Source of the DNA: Candidatus Sulfotelmatobacter kueseliae
GTDB taxonomy: Bacteria > Acidobacteriota > Terriglobia > Terriglobales > Acidobacteriaceae
Assembly: GCA_900290255.1 (NCBI GenBank)
Contig: OMOD01000134.1
Span: 1 to 44,670, forward strand
Reading direction: 5' to 3'
DNA: 44,670 nt
Shown: positions 1 through 8,586 of the stretch, piece by piece
Layout of the letters: the number at the start of each line of letters is the position of its first letter
Numbering within the stretch: the stretch's first letter is position 1
The notes under the pieces: model-generated
What the model was told of the DNA's origin: nothing
Database searches by the model: none
The model's input: the letters and a program-made list of their open reading frames with translations, nothing else
Position numbers and translations under genes: made by a program

Positions 1-983
1 ATTTCTTGAAAGCCTTCGAACAAAAACAGATTCTCTCCGGTGGCGATCGGGATCCGCACTTTCGAACTGACCTCTTTCAGCGCGGCGGCGTTGTTGGGCG
101 GAACTGGATCTTCAAGCCACAACAGGCGGAATGATTCGAGTTCGCGCGCCACTTTCACGACATCGCTGGCGTTGTAGCGCCAATGGCAATCTACCGCGAT
201 GTCGGTGTCGCTGCCCACCGTGTCGTGAACCGCTCCGATCAAGCTCACCATGTGATCGATCGCGCGGTTGGTGAGCACACGATTATGGGGATCGCGACCT
301 TCGGTACCGGGCACGTCGAGATCAAACTTCAGGGCGGTGAAGCCTTCTGCTCTTTTTGCCAGAGCCTGACGGCGGTAGTCATCTGGCGACAGCGGGGGAT
401 CTCCGCCCGCCCCGCCGAAGTAATCTTTCGAGCGGTGTTTGGCATCTTTCAACTCCCAAGGCGCAGGGCGTGAGCGCAATACCTCGTCCAGGCTCTCGAG
501 AGCTTCGCCTCCATGACAATCGGCATAAATGCGGATCTTGTCGCGGAACTTTCCTCCCAGCAGACGATACATTGGTACTTCAAGCCATTGGCCAAGCACA
601 TCCCAGAGCGCGGCTTCGATGCCGCTGATCGCGTTGTAGACAATGCCGGCAACCGAACCGGCGCCGGAAGTGGCAAGCTGCAGTTTGCGGAACAATCGAT
701 GAATGTCGCGCGGGTCCTCGCCCAGCAGCAGCGGCTCGAGCGAGCGCAGAATCGAAGTGAGGCCGGGAGCGAAGAAGCATTCACCCAGCCCTCGCAGTCC
801 TTCATCCGTTTCGATGCGGACGAATGTCCAATCGAAATTGCCCTCGACCACCGCGGTCTTCAGCCTGAGGATCTTCACGTCGTGCTCAATTTCTTCCGGG
901 CGATTATACGCTGTGGCCTGCTGGTACGACTGGAGGTACAGAACGAAATACCGTGCCAGACTTGGAAAATAGGGCCGGTTCAT
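1..983 (-). CDS. Enolase-superfamily sugar-acid dehydratase (MR/MLE type), 3' end missing
   Basis: Translating the minus strand gives an open frame of 327 residues that runs off the left edge. It reads as a mandelate racemase/muconate lactonizing enzyme family member, most like galactonate/mannonate dehydratases, which abstract a proton alpha to a carboxylate with Mg2+ help. The N-terminal capping domain lies at about residues 36-150 and the barrel follows. Visible metal ligands are D265 (in VDCHWRY), E291 (in LWLEDPVPP) and E317 (in IATGENL); K219 in ALKFDLD is the candidate base. The first 35 residues look unlike the family, so a GTG at 878 (VKILRLKTAV) may be the true start; the ATG at 983 lacks a clear ribosome site. 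It follows the GH30 gene by 39 bp on the same strand, so it is probably the last visible operon member. Substrate is unknown. Confidence 0.85.
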   Translation of the reverse strand, partial: MNRPYFPSLARYFVLYLQSYQQATAYNRPEEIEHDVKILRLKTAVVEGNFDWTFVRIETDEGLRGLGECFFAPGLTSILRSLEPLLLGEDPRDIHRLFRKLQLATSGAGSVAGIVYNAISGIEAALWDVLGQWLEVPMYRLLGGKFRDKIRIYADCHGGEALESLDEVLRSRPAPWELKDAKHRSKDYFGGAGGDPPLSPDDYRRQALAKRAEGFTALKFDLDVPGTEGRDPHNRVLTNRAIDHMVSLIGAVHDTVGSDTDIAVDCHWRYNASDVVKVARELESFRLLWLEDPVPPNNAAALKEVSSKVRIPIATGENLFLFEGFQE

Positions 984-1022
984 ACGCAACCCGCGAAACG
1001 AAGCTCATCGCTAGGCGGCTAC

Positions 1023-2483
1023 TCATGACCACACAAAGGTGGCAACGGAGTCATTGTCCAGCGCGATCCCCGCCTCCATGCCTCCCATTCGGATAGCCGC
1101 AGTCCGAGCTGGCCCTGCATTGGTAACGACGAGCGCGTGCGTGCCGTCAGGATTTTCGAACGCAGCGTGACAGATCCCGGGGACCGCGCATTCGGAATCG
1201 AACCGGACCGCTCCCCGGCGGATGGCCCTTGAAAAGTGGGCGAATGCCCAATATTGGCCGCTGCGCGTAATTTCCTTGGTCTGCGAGTGGATGGTCACAA
1301 GGCCACCGCAGGGGAAGGGGCCGATATTCGGCCGGCCACGCTCGTCCAGCGCCAGATTCCATCCCGTGACCGAGCGGCACCAGTTGCGCAGAGCTGACGT
1401 GAAAGTCCCGCCCCATTTAGCCCAGTCGGTTAGGTAGTCAGGGCTGGTGTAGTCGGGGCCGCCTTCGGTCCAGAACATTTCCGCGTCAGGATGCGCTTCG
1501 TGAACTCTGCTTATCATCTCTGGCGTTCCGCCGTAGGCGTGCCAGGCAATGGCATTGGCATAGCGACGCACTCCCGGATCATCGAGTTCGGCAATGGCCC
1601 GCCCCCACAGGTTGTAGTTGTGATCGAGAATCCAAATTTTGGTCTTCAGCCCGTTCTGCTCCAACGCCGGCCCCAGGTCATGCTTGACGAAGCCGATTTC
1701 ATATTCCTGCGGCCAGATGCAGGCCGGCATGCGCCCGTCCTGATCGGTGTCAACTTCGTTCTGCACGGTAACGGCCTGAACTGGCACTCCGTCGGCCGCA
1801 TAGGCTTGGAGAAACTTCACGAAATATTGCGCGTAGGCTGAAAAATATCGCTGGCGCATTGCTCCGCCCAGCATCGAACCTCCACTCTTCATCCATCCCG
1901 GTGGGCTCCAGGGCGAGGAAAAAAGGAACAGGTCGGGATTCGCCGTCCGCGCCTCGTGCAGCATGGGCAAGATGTACTCGCGGTCGTGTTCAATCGAGAA
2001 GCGCTTCAACTCGGGGTCGGGCTCTCCCTCGTCATAGCTGTAAACCTTGGTCGAATAGTCGCTGGCTCCGATGCAGGTCCGGCAAACATTAAGCCCCATT
2101 TCCGCGGGATGAAACAGTTCGTGGAATAACAGCTCGCGCTGCTTTGCGGCAAGCTGGTTGAACATAAAACACGCCGCGTCGGTAAATGCAGCGCCGAATC
2201 CCAGGATTTGTTGGAATTTCCTGTCAGGACTAAGGACAATCGCGTCGTGCGACGGCTCCGCTGAGACAGGACGCCAACGGATCGGATCCTGCTTGGCAAA
2301 TCGCCGTTTTTCGCTGGTCGCCCAAGCGCTGATCTCGCCGCTCCTGCTGCCGCGGGGCGCAGTCGGGGTTTGACGCACTTCAACCTTCATTTCGAGCCAA
2401 GGCCATGTCCCCACAGCCGCTGTGCCCGCTAATCCAAGGGCCGAACTTCTAAGGAATCCCCGTCTTGTCGTCTCTGCTGACAT
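1023..2483 (-). CDS. Exported GH30 glycosidase (glucosylceramidase-like)
   Basis: A 486-residue protein with a twin-arginine export signal (TTRRGFLRSSALGL) and a complete GH30 catalytic barrel plus C-terminal beta-sandwich. Family landmarks: FGAAFTDA near residue 97, SSPWSPPGWMK near 189, acid/base E243 in TVQNEVD and nucleophile E340 in FWTEGGP. GH30 enzymes are retaining beta-glycosidases acting on glucosylceramide, beta-1,6-glucan, xylan or fucosides; the overall look is of the glucosylceramidase/beta-glucosidase branch, but specificity cannot be read from sequence. The ATG is preceded by a strong ribosome site (AAGGAG, 8-9 nt upstream). It lies 114 bp downstream of the GH116 gene and 39 bp before the dehydratase, forming an apparent operon. 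The C-terminal end (ATFVWS) is typical, so the gene looks intact. Confidence 0.93.
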   Translation of the reverse strand: MSAETTRRGFLRSSALGLAGTAAVGTWPWLEMKVEVRQTPTAPRGSRSGEISAWATSEKRRFAKQDPIRWRPVSAEPSHDAIVLSPDRKFQQILGFGAAFTDAACFMFNQLAAKQRELLFHELFHPAEMGLNVCRTCIGASDYSTKVYSYDEGEPDPELKRFSIEHDREYILPMLHEARTANPDLFLFSSPWSPPGWMKSGGSMLGGAMRQRYFSAYAQYFVKFLQAYAADGVPVQAVTVQNEVDTDQDGRMPACIWPQEYEIGFVKHDLGPALEQNGLKTKIWILDHNYNLWGRAIAELDDPGVRRYANAIAWHAYGGTPEMISRVHEAHPDAEMFWTEGGPDYTSPDYLTDWAKWGGTFTSALRNWCRSVTGWNLALDERGRPNIGPFPCGGLVTIHSQTKEITRSGQYWAFAHFSRAIRRGAVRFDSECAVPGICHAAFENPDGTHALVVTNAGPARTAAIRMGGMEAGIALDNDSVATFVWS

Positions 2484-2597
2484 CGCGATTTACTCCTTAA
2501 GCTTTTGCGATAACGTGGCGCCGTTGGTAGCGTCTGTTTCCGATGAGTCGGCGAACTTCCTCTTCCATTCCCGATAAACAACACAAAGCGCGCCCGC

Positions 2598-5117
2598 TCA
2601 GGAGCGATAAGGATCACTTAGTTCCATCGCCAGTTCCCAGATTCCCCGCGCCCGCTGGTACATCAAGGCTCGAAACTTCTTGGGATCCTCAAGTCTCCAA
2701 GCCTCCGGTGTGCTGAACCAATAGGCTGTCTGTTCGTTCACCCAAGTCTGGTAGTACAAGCCCCATGCAAGCAGCAAGGCGTCGGCTTGCAGGGATCCGT
2801 CTGGAATGCGCTTCCCCCAGTGGTAGAGGTTCGCGGCTGCGCAATAGCTGACTCCTGTCCAGACCTCAAATTGATGCGCATACTCACTGTCGCCGACCCC
2901 GGGGGTTGAGTCGGGGTGAAGCGCGTTCGCCGCGCCCATGTCGCCAACCCCATCGCCGTTGAAATCCCTGAGCGGCAACACAGCGCGCCTGAACAGTTGC
3001 CGGTAATGCGACGTGAGGCGGTCAGCGTTCACCACCGGCGGGAGACCGGTCACATCGACGTAACGCTCGCCCACTGTGGCGTCGGCCATGATGTCGGGGT
3101 TATGGGCGTTGTACTGATAGTAGCCGAGTTCCTCGTTCCAGAATTGCTCTTCTGTGCTGGCTTGAGCCTTCTTCCGTTCTGCAGTGAACTCCTCGAGCAG
3201 GGCTTTATCCATCCTGTGTTCAGCTAGCGCTTCGAGCGCTTCCAGGGCGCCGAGCCAGAGAATAGCGTTGAACAGCTTGTTGTCCTTATATTCAGAGCTC
3301 TTCATTTCGCTCAAGCCGTCGCCGTCAGTGTCGGTCGTCTTTTGGTAACGGTAGGTTCGCACGAGCGCCGGCCACACATCGTCCAGAAACTTGCTGTCCT
3401 TGGTCTCGTGCCAATAGGCATGGCACTGCTGGATGAACTTGGGCGAGAACTCGGACCAGGGGGTGGTAATCCGGCCCTTAATTCCCATGGGGGAAGTGTT
3501 GTACCAGCGACCGTAGCCATCGTATTCAAAAAACGGGTCCCCCGAGATGGAGCCTGCATCGTGGGGACAACTCCCGTCCGGGGAATCCCTGATGAAATCG
3601 GAGAAAACCAGCAGGATGTCGCGCTCGATTTGCGGCCAGAGATCCCGGTTGCTGCGGGAAGCGTGATGGCGGACGTCGAAGGTCTCCGCAAAGGCGTACT
3701 CCTGGCATTCCATCACCGACGCCAGGTGCTGCCCGGGACGATTGCCGAACTTCTTGGGTTTGGTGATGCAGCCATTTTCCCAGAACGAGCCGCCGAACGT
3801 AGCGTAGTACAGCTCATTCAGAACGCTCTGCTTGAGCCAGTCAGGATACGCTGGATTCTGGACGATTGGGGTTTGCCACCCCTCGACGGCCTTTAGCCAC
3901 TCCCCTGCTTTGAGCAAGGCTTCCTTGGCGATTTCAAACGCCTGCCCGGGCTTGGCCGGATAGTACTCAGTGTAGCGGCGCCACCAACGCGTGCCGTGTC
4001 CAAATTCAATCTGCGGGAAATACCAGGTGAGGGCGAAGGGAACAGTCACTTCCGAGCCGGGAGCAACCTTGACCTTTACGCACAGCGCTCCCGAGGGGAG
4101 TTTGCTGTCCAGGCTCAGGGGCTTATCCGCCAGTTCTCCATCGGCAGAGAAATCCTGCCAAATCTCGGCTCCGTCCCCTTCGCCATCCCAAACCGTGGTA
4201 TGTGATGCCGGAGCATTCGTGGCGATGCACCATTCCGAGTTTTCCGTTTCCGGCGGATTCGTTGGATGGTGGGCCTTCATCAGGATCGCAGTGATCCCGG
4301 AATGCTCATCGCGAGCCAGGTCGTTGGTCAGTCCGCGTCGCTCCCTCGCCGTTTCGTCAACGTCGGCCCCCTTTGGCTTCCCCATCGGCGTGTTCTGAGG
4401 TCCGGTGTAGGGCGCATTCGGAAAAGTGAACATGACTGAGACCTCGACGGGCGACGACAACGGGTTATGAATCCTGAACTGGAAGAGCGCGGCGGGGAGA
4501 GACGTTTCCCGGTAGTTGTCTTTGATGACCGAGGTGAAAAACTCCAAGGCGATATTGGTCTCGAAGGGTCGGTAAGTGCACCAACCGCGCGGGAACAGAG
4601 CGTAGTATTCGCCTTCGCCCGGCTGGAGCCGTGGCCAGGCTGGCAGTACGTCATCGGTAGCAAGAGTCCGCGCCGTTGCGCGCTTTCCGTCTACTTGTTC
4701 CCGGATATGAAACGCTCCTTGAGCGAGAAAACGTTCCTCGTATCTTCCCACTTTCATCTGCCATGGCCCGAATGTGCCGCAGATGTTGTACATGAAATTA
4801 CCCGCGCCAATTCCCCCCAGCGGAACTCCCTTCTTGACCCGCGTCAGCGTATTCAGTCCGGCCCGATCCTGCGGCGGAACGCCGTCTTCCGGCATCAGCG
4901 CGATCTTGGGCAAATCACCGAGGGGTCGCTTCCAGGCGCAGGACGGAATAGTACCGGCCGGCACAGTTGGTGTTTGCGATCGGTCCCCTAACGTAGTCGA
5001 CGTTTCAGCCGCAACCGGGGCGGGCATGCCCGCGAGAGGGCCTCCCGCCAGCATCAGGCCCGCTGCGCTCGATGAATGCAATAGGAACTTGCGCCGTGAG
5101 ATTGGTCGTTTCGCCAT
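2598..5117 (-). CDS. Exported GH116 glycosidase (GBA2-like beta-glucosidase)
   Basis: 839 residues from the ATG at 5117, chosen over an upstream start because AGGAAAC lies just before it and the Tat signal SRRKFLLHSSSAAG then begins at residue 8. The GH116 N-terminal domain carries GVPLGGIGAGNFMYN and GTFGPWQMKVGRYEERF. The catalytic (alpha/alpha)6 domain begins near residue 425. E435 in LNELYYATFGGSFWENG matches the family nucleophile (human GBA2 E527 context NELYF). The expected acid/base segment (TYD-W-type in relatives) corresponds to SSEYKDNKLFNAILWLGAL, so the acid/base aspartate is not obvious. Two Asp/Gly-rich stretches (DTDGDGLSE, DFNGDGVGDM) look like calcium loops. It is first gene of the leftward operon with GH30. 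Likely role: periplasmic hydrolysis of beta-glucosides or glucosylceramide-like substrates. Confidence 0.92.
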   Translation of the reverse strand: MAKRPISRRKFLLHSSSAAGLMLAGGPLAGMPAPVAAETSTTLGDRSQTPTVPAGTIPSCAWKRPLGDLPKIALMPEDGVPPQDRAGLNTLTRVKKGVPLGGIGAGNFMYNICGTFGPWQMKVGRYEERFLAQGAFHIREQVDGKRATARTLATDDVLPAWPRLQPGEGEYYALFPRGWCTYRPFETNIALEFFTSVIKDNYRETSLPAALFQFRIHNPLSSPVEVSVMFTFPNAPYTGPQNTPMGKPKGADVDETARERRGLTNDLARDEHSGITAILMKAHHPTNPPETENSEWCIATNAPASHTTVWDGEGDGAEIWQDFSADGELADKPLSLDSKLPSGALCVKVKVAPGSEVTVPFALTWYFPQIEFGHGTRWWRRYTEYYPAKPGQAFEIAKEALLKAGEWLKAVEGWQTPIVQNPAYPDWLKQSVLNELYYATFGGSFWENGCITKPKKFGNRPGQHLASVMECQEYAFAETFDVRHHASRSNRDLWPQIERDILLVFSDFIRDSPDGSCPHDAGSISGDPFFEYDGYGRWYNTSPMGIKGRITTPWSEFSPKFIQQCHAYWHETKDSKFLDDVWPALVRTYRYQKTTDTDGDGLSEMKSSEYKDNKLFNAILWLGALEALEALAEHRMDKALLEEFTAERKKAQASTEEQFWNEELGYYQYNAHNPDIMADATVGERYVDVTGLPPVVNADRLTSHYRQLFRRAVLPLRDFNGDGVGDMGAANALHPDSTPGVGDSEYAHQFEVWTGVSYCAAANLYHWGKRIPDGSLQADALLLAWGLYYQTWVNEQTAYWFSTPEAWRLEDPKKFRALMYQRARGIWELAMELSDPYRS

Positions 5118-5498
5118 TGTACTGTTTCCTTTCCCTGAGGGCCGCGTCATCAGCCCCTGAAGCACAAACGTCCGACTCTGAAATCGTTAACCTGGGCGAT
5201 TGCGTATGTCGGCATGTTTGGCATCAATACTCAGCCAGCCGGGCCTCGATCTGCCACGTGTGAGGCACTATGACGGTTCGCCAACCTTCACCCGGAACGT
5301 TCAGGCCATACCAATTGTTCTGCGTGCCCCCATTGTCCGGGTCGATGCGAAACAGCCATTCCCCACACAGGCTGGCGAAATTCCGACGAGATGACATAGG
5401 TTGGGTTCCGTGTAGATTTACTGCTTGAAGTTAACCAGTCCTCAGTTTCCAGTGTCAAATGGGAAAATCCGATAGAGTTACAGTGAAAGAGGATAGCC
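5118..5498. other. Intergenic region between divergent GH116 and URO-D genes
   Basis: This 381-bp gap separates divergently transcribed genes and should hold both promoters. Its main content is the GH2 gene fragment listed separately at 5224-5397. A GACTGGTTAAC word (minus strand, 5430-5440) recurs at 8892-8902 before the CRTAC-like gene; this could be an operator half but may be chance. I see no convincing -35/-10 pair. Confidence 0.5.
5224..5397 (-). pseudogene. N-terminal remnant of a GH2 glycosidase
   Basis: A 57-codon minus-strand frame (ATG at 5397, TGA at 5226-5224) encodes the start of a GH2 sugar-binding domain: LCGEWLFRIDPDNGG, then GWRTVIVPHTWQIEARLAEY. In intact GH2 beta-galactosidases, mannosidases and glucuronidases this motif is followed by a tryptophan and the GVAWYR strand; here the reading frame hits TGA exactly at that tryptophan codon, and the sequence after it bears no resemblance to GH2. 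The remaining roughly 550-900 residues are gone. It lies just upstream of and in the same direction as the GH116 gene, so it is probably the stump of a glycosidase gene deleted by recombination. The short ORF could still be translated, but no function is expected. Confidence 0.75.
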
Positions 5499-6542
5499 AT
5501 GTCCGAAGAAATGACCTCGCTTGAACGCTGTCTCGCAACCATCCGGTATGAGCCTCACGACCGCGTCCCGGTGGACCTGCACAACTTCATGATGACTGTC
5601 GTTGGCTCGAAGCTGCCGCCGGAGAAGCTCTATCAGGACGGACAGGTGCTGGGGGAGGCGCAGGTCGCAGCCTGGAAGAGGTTCGGCCATGACATGCTCC
5701 TTATTGAAAACGGAACGGCAGCCCTCGCTGAGGCCTGCGGGTGCGAAGTGAATTATGCAGAGGACAGCGCCCCCCGAATCGAGAAACCGTTTCTGAAGGA
5801 CCTTTCGGAGATTTCGAAGCTGAGGAAACCGGATCCCTCGAAATCCCCTCTGTGCAGAGCCGTCCTCGATGCAACTCGGTTCGTGCTTGATCAGATTGGC
5901 GACCGGGTCTACGTTATGGGCCGAGCTGACCAGGGACCCTTCGATTTGGCCTGTATGCTCGCCGGAACCGTCCCGCTGATGATGGAGATGAGGACGGGCA
6001 AGAACGATGATTTGATCTTTCAACTTCTGGAGTACACGACAGAGGCTTACCTGCTTTACGCGAATATGTTCAAGCAGATGGGCTGTCCTGGCACTTCTCT
6101 CGGCGAGGCGCTCTGCTCACCGGATGTGATCTCGCCAACCATGTACAAGAAGTATGGCCTCCCTTATGGCAAGAAGGTCGTGACCGCGCTGCAGAGCGAT
6201 GATTTTTTTGTGGCCTATCATACGTGCGGCAATACCACGAAAATCATCGGCCTTATGGTTGAGACCGGCGCCAAGATATTGGAGTTCGACTACACGTGCA
6301 ACAAGGCTGCTGCCAAGAGCGCAACTGCGGGGAAGGCCACACTTCTTGGTCCTATCGATCCCAGCGGAGTTCTTCATCAAGGTTCCATTGAGGACGTCGA
6401 GACCGCCTGCCGCGAAGCCCTCGAGATTCTCGCGCCGGACGGGGGATTCATCCTCGGGCCCGGTTGCGCATTGCCTCCGACGGCGCCCCCTGAGGCGATT
6501 GACAAACTTATCGAGTGCGCAAAAACCTACGGTAGATACTGA
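5499..6542 (+). CDS. URO-D family protein, MtaA/CmuA-like corrinoid methyltransferase type
   Basis: 347 residues covering the uroporphyrinogen decarboxylase fold (TIM barrel). It opens with the family signature TSLERCLATIRYEPHDRVPVD. Unlike HemE it carries the zinc-type ligands of methylcobalamin:coenzyme M methyltransferase relatives: H241 and C243 in AYHTCGN and C323 in LGPGCALPP. The loops ILEFDYTC and LGPIDPSGVL also fit this branch. Members often transfer methyl groups from corrinoid proteins or serve in demethylation, but many found near sugar genes have no known role. AAAGAGGA precedes the ATG. It is a lone gene facing away from the glycosidase operon, and the convergent symporter ends 124 bp after it with a hairpin in between. 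HemE itself is unlikely. Confidence 0.85.
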   Translation: MSEEMTSLERCLATIRYEPHDRVPVDLHNFMMTVVGSKLPPEKLYQDGQVLGEAQVAAWKRFGHDMLLIENGTAALAEACGCEVNYAEDSAPRIEKPFLKDLSEISKLRKPDPSKSPLCRAVLDATRFVLDQIGDRVYVMGRADQGPFDLACMLAGTVPLMMEMRTGKNDDLIFQLLEYTTEAYLLYANMFKQMGCPGTSLGEALCSPDVISPTMYKKYGLPYGKKVVTALQSDDFFVAYHTCGNTTKIIGLMVETGAKILEFDYTCNKAAAKSATAGKATLLGPIDPSGVLHQGSIEDVETACREALEILAPDGGFILGPGCALPPTAPPEAIDKLIECAKTYGRY

Positions 6543-6640
6543 AACAAGAAAGCTATCACCGACAGTTCCCGCATCACGGGCCAGAAGCGGTTTTTCCGAG
6601 ATCGTGCCGAGAGGCTTGAAATCAGACACTTTCGGTGGAC

Positions 6641-6665
6641 CGAGCATGCGTCCGGCGCATGCTCG
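6641..6665. terminator. Perfect 10-bp hairpin between convergent genes
   Basis: CGAGCATGCG and CGCATGCTCG form a perfect 10-bp inverted repeat around a 5-nt loop (tccgg). It ends one base before the stop codon complement of the symporter gene and lies 98 nt past the URO-D stop. Placement suggests a bidirectional stop signal. There is no following T-run on either strand, so it may act with Rho or as an mRNA 3' end stabiliser. Confidence 0.55.
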
Positions 6666-6666
6666 C

Positions 6667-8253
6667 CTAGCGCAACAACCACCACAGCACAGTCACGAGA
6701 AGAACGAGCAGCGAGAACCAGAGGCGATAGTCCGCAAAGCGGAGGCGCGGTTTCTCCGCTACAGCGACGGACAAGCCGGACCACTCTACCGTAGTCGCGA
6801 TGAGTCGCTCCGCTACCGGACGCGGCGTCGCGAGACTTACGCCGATAAGCACCGCCATGCAGATCGCGAAGGAGAGCATCGCCGCATGCAGCCACGGGAG
6901 CAGTAGGGGATGATCCATGAATGGCAAGAAGTGCCACTGAGCGTTGATCATGAACAATGGCGCAAGGGCACCGGCGGCACCGGCGCACGCCAGCACGCCC
7001 TGGGACGTCGTCCGCTTCCAAAGCACGCCGGCGAAAAAGATCCCGGCGAAGGGCATCATCAGGTACGCCTGGACACTCTGCAGATAGATCCACAGTGATC
7101 TGAAGTGCCCAATGATCGGTGCCCATAGTGCTCCCAGGGCAAAAACAGCGAGCACAACGATCCGGCCGACGCGGATCTGCTGCTCCTGAGGAGCGGCTGG
7201 GCGCCAGTGTAGGTAAAAGTCGCGGGTGACAAGGGTCGCCACAGAGTTGTAGGTGGCGCTGATGTGTCCCATGAGAGCTGCGGTGATCCCCGCGACGGTC
7301 AGGCCGAGTAAACCCGTGGGCATAAGGTGACGCAGGAGCGTGGTGTACGCCTCATCCGGCCGAACGAGGTGAGGGAAGAGCGCCCGCGCCACAAGCCCCG
7401 GCAACACGAGCAGAAAAGGGGTAAGGATCTTGAAGAATCCGCAGAAGACCGCTCCCAGACGGCCCTCGTTCAAATCGCGCGCGGCGAAGACGCGCTGGAC
7501 GAGCACTTGGTCCATCGACCAGTAGAAGCTGCCGAGGAGGAAGACGCCAAAGAACATCCCGGGCCATGGGACGTCCAGGTCGGTGGCAGGTTTGACCATG
7601 TGGAACATCGCCGGGTCGAGCCGCGCGTACAACCCTGTCAGTCCACCGACATGCCCAAGTCCAATGCCGACCAAGAACAGCGTTGCGACGAGCAACACTC
7701 CCGTCTGAAGCGCGTCGGTATAGACGACCACGCGCAGGCCGCCCTTCATAGTGTAGAGTGCCGTGAAGAGTCCCACGACCCAAATCACCGTCAGATGATT
7801 CCACCCCAAGACATCGGACAGGACCAGCGACGAGGCCCAGAGAGAAATCGAAATCTTCGCCAGCACCGATAGAACGACCATGAAACCTGAGAAGACCAGG
7901 CGCACCGTGGGCGAGAAACGCCGCTCCAGAAACTCGGGAACGGTATAAATCTTATTGCGGATGTAAAAGGGCAGAAACAGGACGACGAGCGGGATGAGGC
8001 AGTAGATGGCCATCCATTCGAAGCCGCCGACGGCCATGCCAAGCGTGTAGCCGCTGCCGGCCAGACCGACGAAGTGCTCAGCCGAGATGTTAGCCGCGAA
8101 CAGGGATGCGCCGATGAATGGCCAGCGAAGCTGGCGCCCAGCCAGGAAGTACCCCTCGGTACTGGTCGGGCGGCGTACAACAAAAAGACCAATGGCAAGC
8201 ACGGCTCCGGCATAGGCCAGGATAACGAGCCAATCGATGGTATGAAGTGTCAT
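6667..8253 (-). CDS. Sodium:solute symporter, SSS/SGLT family
   Basis: 528 residues with about 13-14 hydrophobic helices along the full length, usual for SSS transporters. The family signature is visible in GGLRVVVYTDALQTGVLL, and GYFLAGRQLRWPFIGASLFAANISAEHF is the typical TM2 region with the unwound sodium-site helix. Na+ gradient-driven uptake across the inner membrane is expected; in Bacteroidota and Acidobacteriota such proteins beside glycosidases usually carry sugars (SGLT-like), but the substrate is not shown here. GAAGGACAAGA precedes the ATG. The gene is separated from the glycosidase operon by the URO-D gene and reads in the same direction as that operon. The sequence looks intact, ending with the hydrophobic helix LLVTVLWWLLR. 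Confidence 0.93.
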   Translation of the reverse strand: MTLHTIDWLVILAYAGAVLAIGLFVVRRPTSTEGYFLAGRQLRWPFIGASLFAANISAEHFVGLAGSGYTLGMAVGGFEWMAIYCLIPLVVLFLPFYIRNKIYTVPEFLERRFSPTVRLVFSGFMVVLSVLAKISISLWASSLVLSDVLGWNHLTVIWVVGLFTALYTMKGGLRVVVYTDALQTGVLLVATLFLVGIGLGHVGGLTGLYARLDPAMFHMVKPATDLDVPWPGMFFGVFLLGSFYWSMDQVLVQRVFAARDLNEGRLGAVFCGFFKILTPFLLVLPGLVARALFPHLVRPDEAYTTLLRHLMPTGLLGLTVAGITAALMGHISATYNSVATLVTRDFYLHWRPAAPQEQQIRVGRIVVLAVFALGALWAPIIGHFRSLWIYLQSVQAYLMMPFAGIFFAGVLWKRTTSQGVLACAGAAGALAPLFMINAQWHFLPFMDHPLLLPWLHAAMLSFAICMAVLIGVSLATPRPVAERLIATTVEWSGLSVAVAEKPRLRFADYRLWFSLLVLLVTVLWWLLR

Positions 8254-8358
8254 TCTTGTCCTTCAAGCGGGATAGAGTTGTGCGCTCTTGTCGCGCACCA
8301 GTAAGTGACTTTGGCTGGTTCGCCGCTCAGCACTCTGACGCGTTAGACAGAACGCAGT

Positions 8359-8586
8359 TTACTTCCAGCTAAAGGTCGCAACAGCTCCGGCCGGCAGAGT
8401 GTAATTAAATGACTGGCCTTTGTAACACACAGTGAACGTTTCGGCGCTGCTGGCGGAGTTCAGCACCAGCAGAACGATCGACCCGTCATGAGTCTGAAAA
8501 GCGACGTCTTCGATGCTGCCGGTGCCGAAAGTGTTGGGCTGCCGGTTGCCAGCGGATCGGGCTCGTGCGGGCACGTCGGCAAGAAT
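8359..8586 (-). pseudogene. C-terminal remnant of a GH30 glycosidase
   Basis: The minus-strand frame encodes the terminal beta-strands of a GH30 enzyme: NTFGTGSIEDVAFQTHDGS, VLLVLNSASSAETF and the end LPAGAVATFSWK. A TGA sits in frame at 8589-8587, and upstream sequence shows no GH30 barrel in any frame. A GTG at 8574 could start a 71-residue peptide, but the domain is only a C-terminal beta-sandwich of a normally 450-500-residue enzyme. It is closer to typical GH30 C-termini (ATFSWK) than a duplicate of the intact copy at 1023-2483, whose end reads VATFVWS. It lies upstream of the symporter, so the lost enzyme was probably part of the same glycan cluster. Confidence 0.72.

Noticed and set aside
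183..1028. Several plus-strand and minus-strand ORFs over the dehydratase gene
   Set aside because: The long minus-strand frame with enolase-superfamily motifs explains the region; the others are shadows without motifs.
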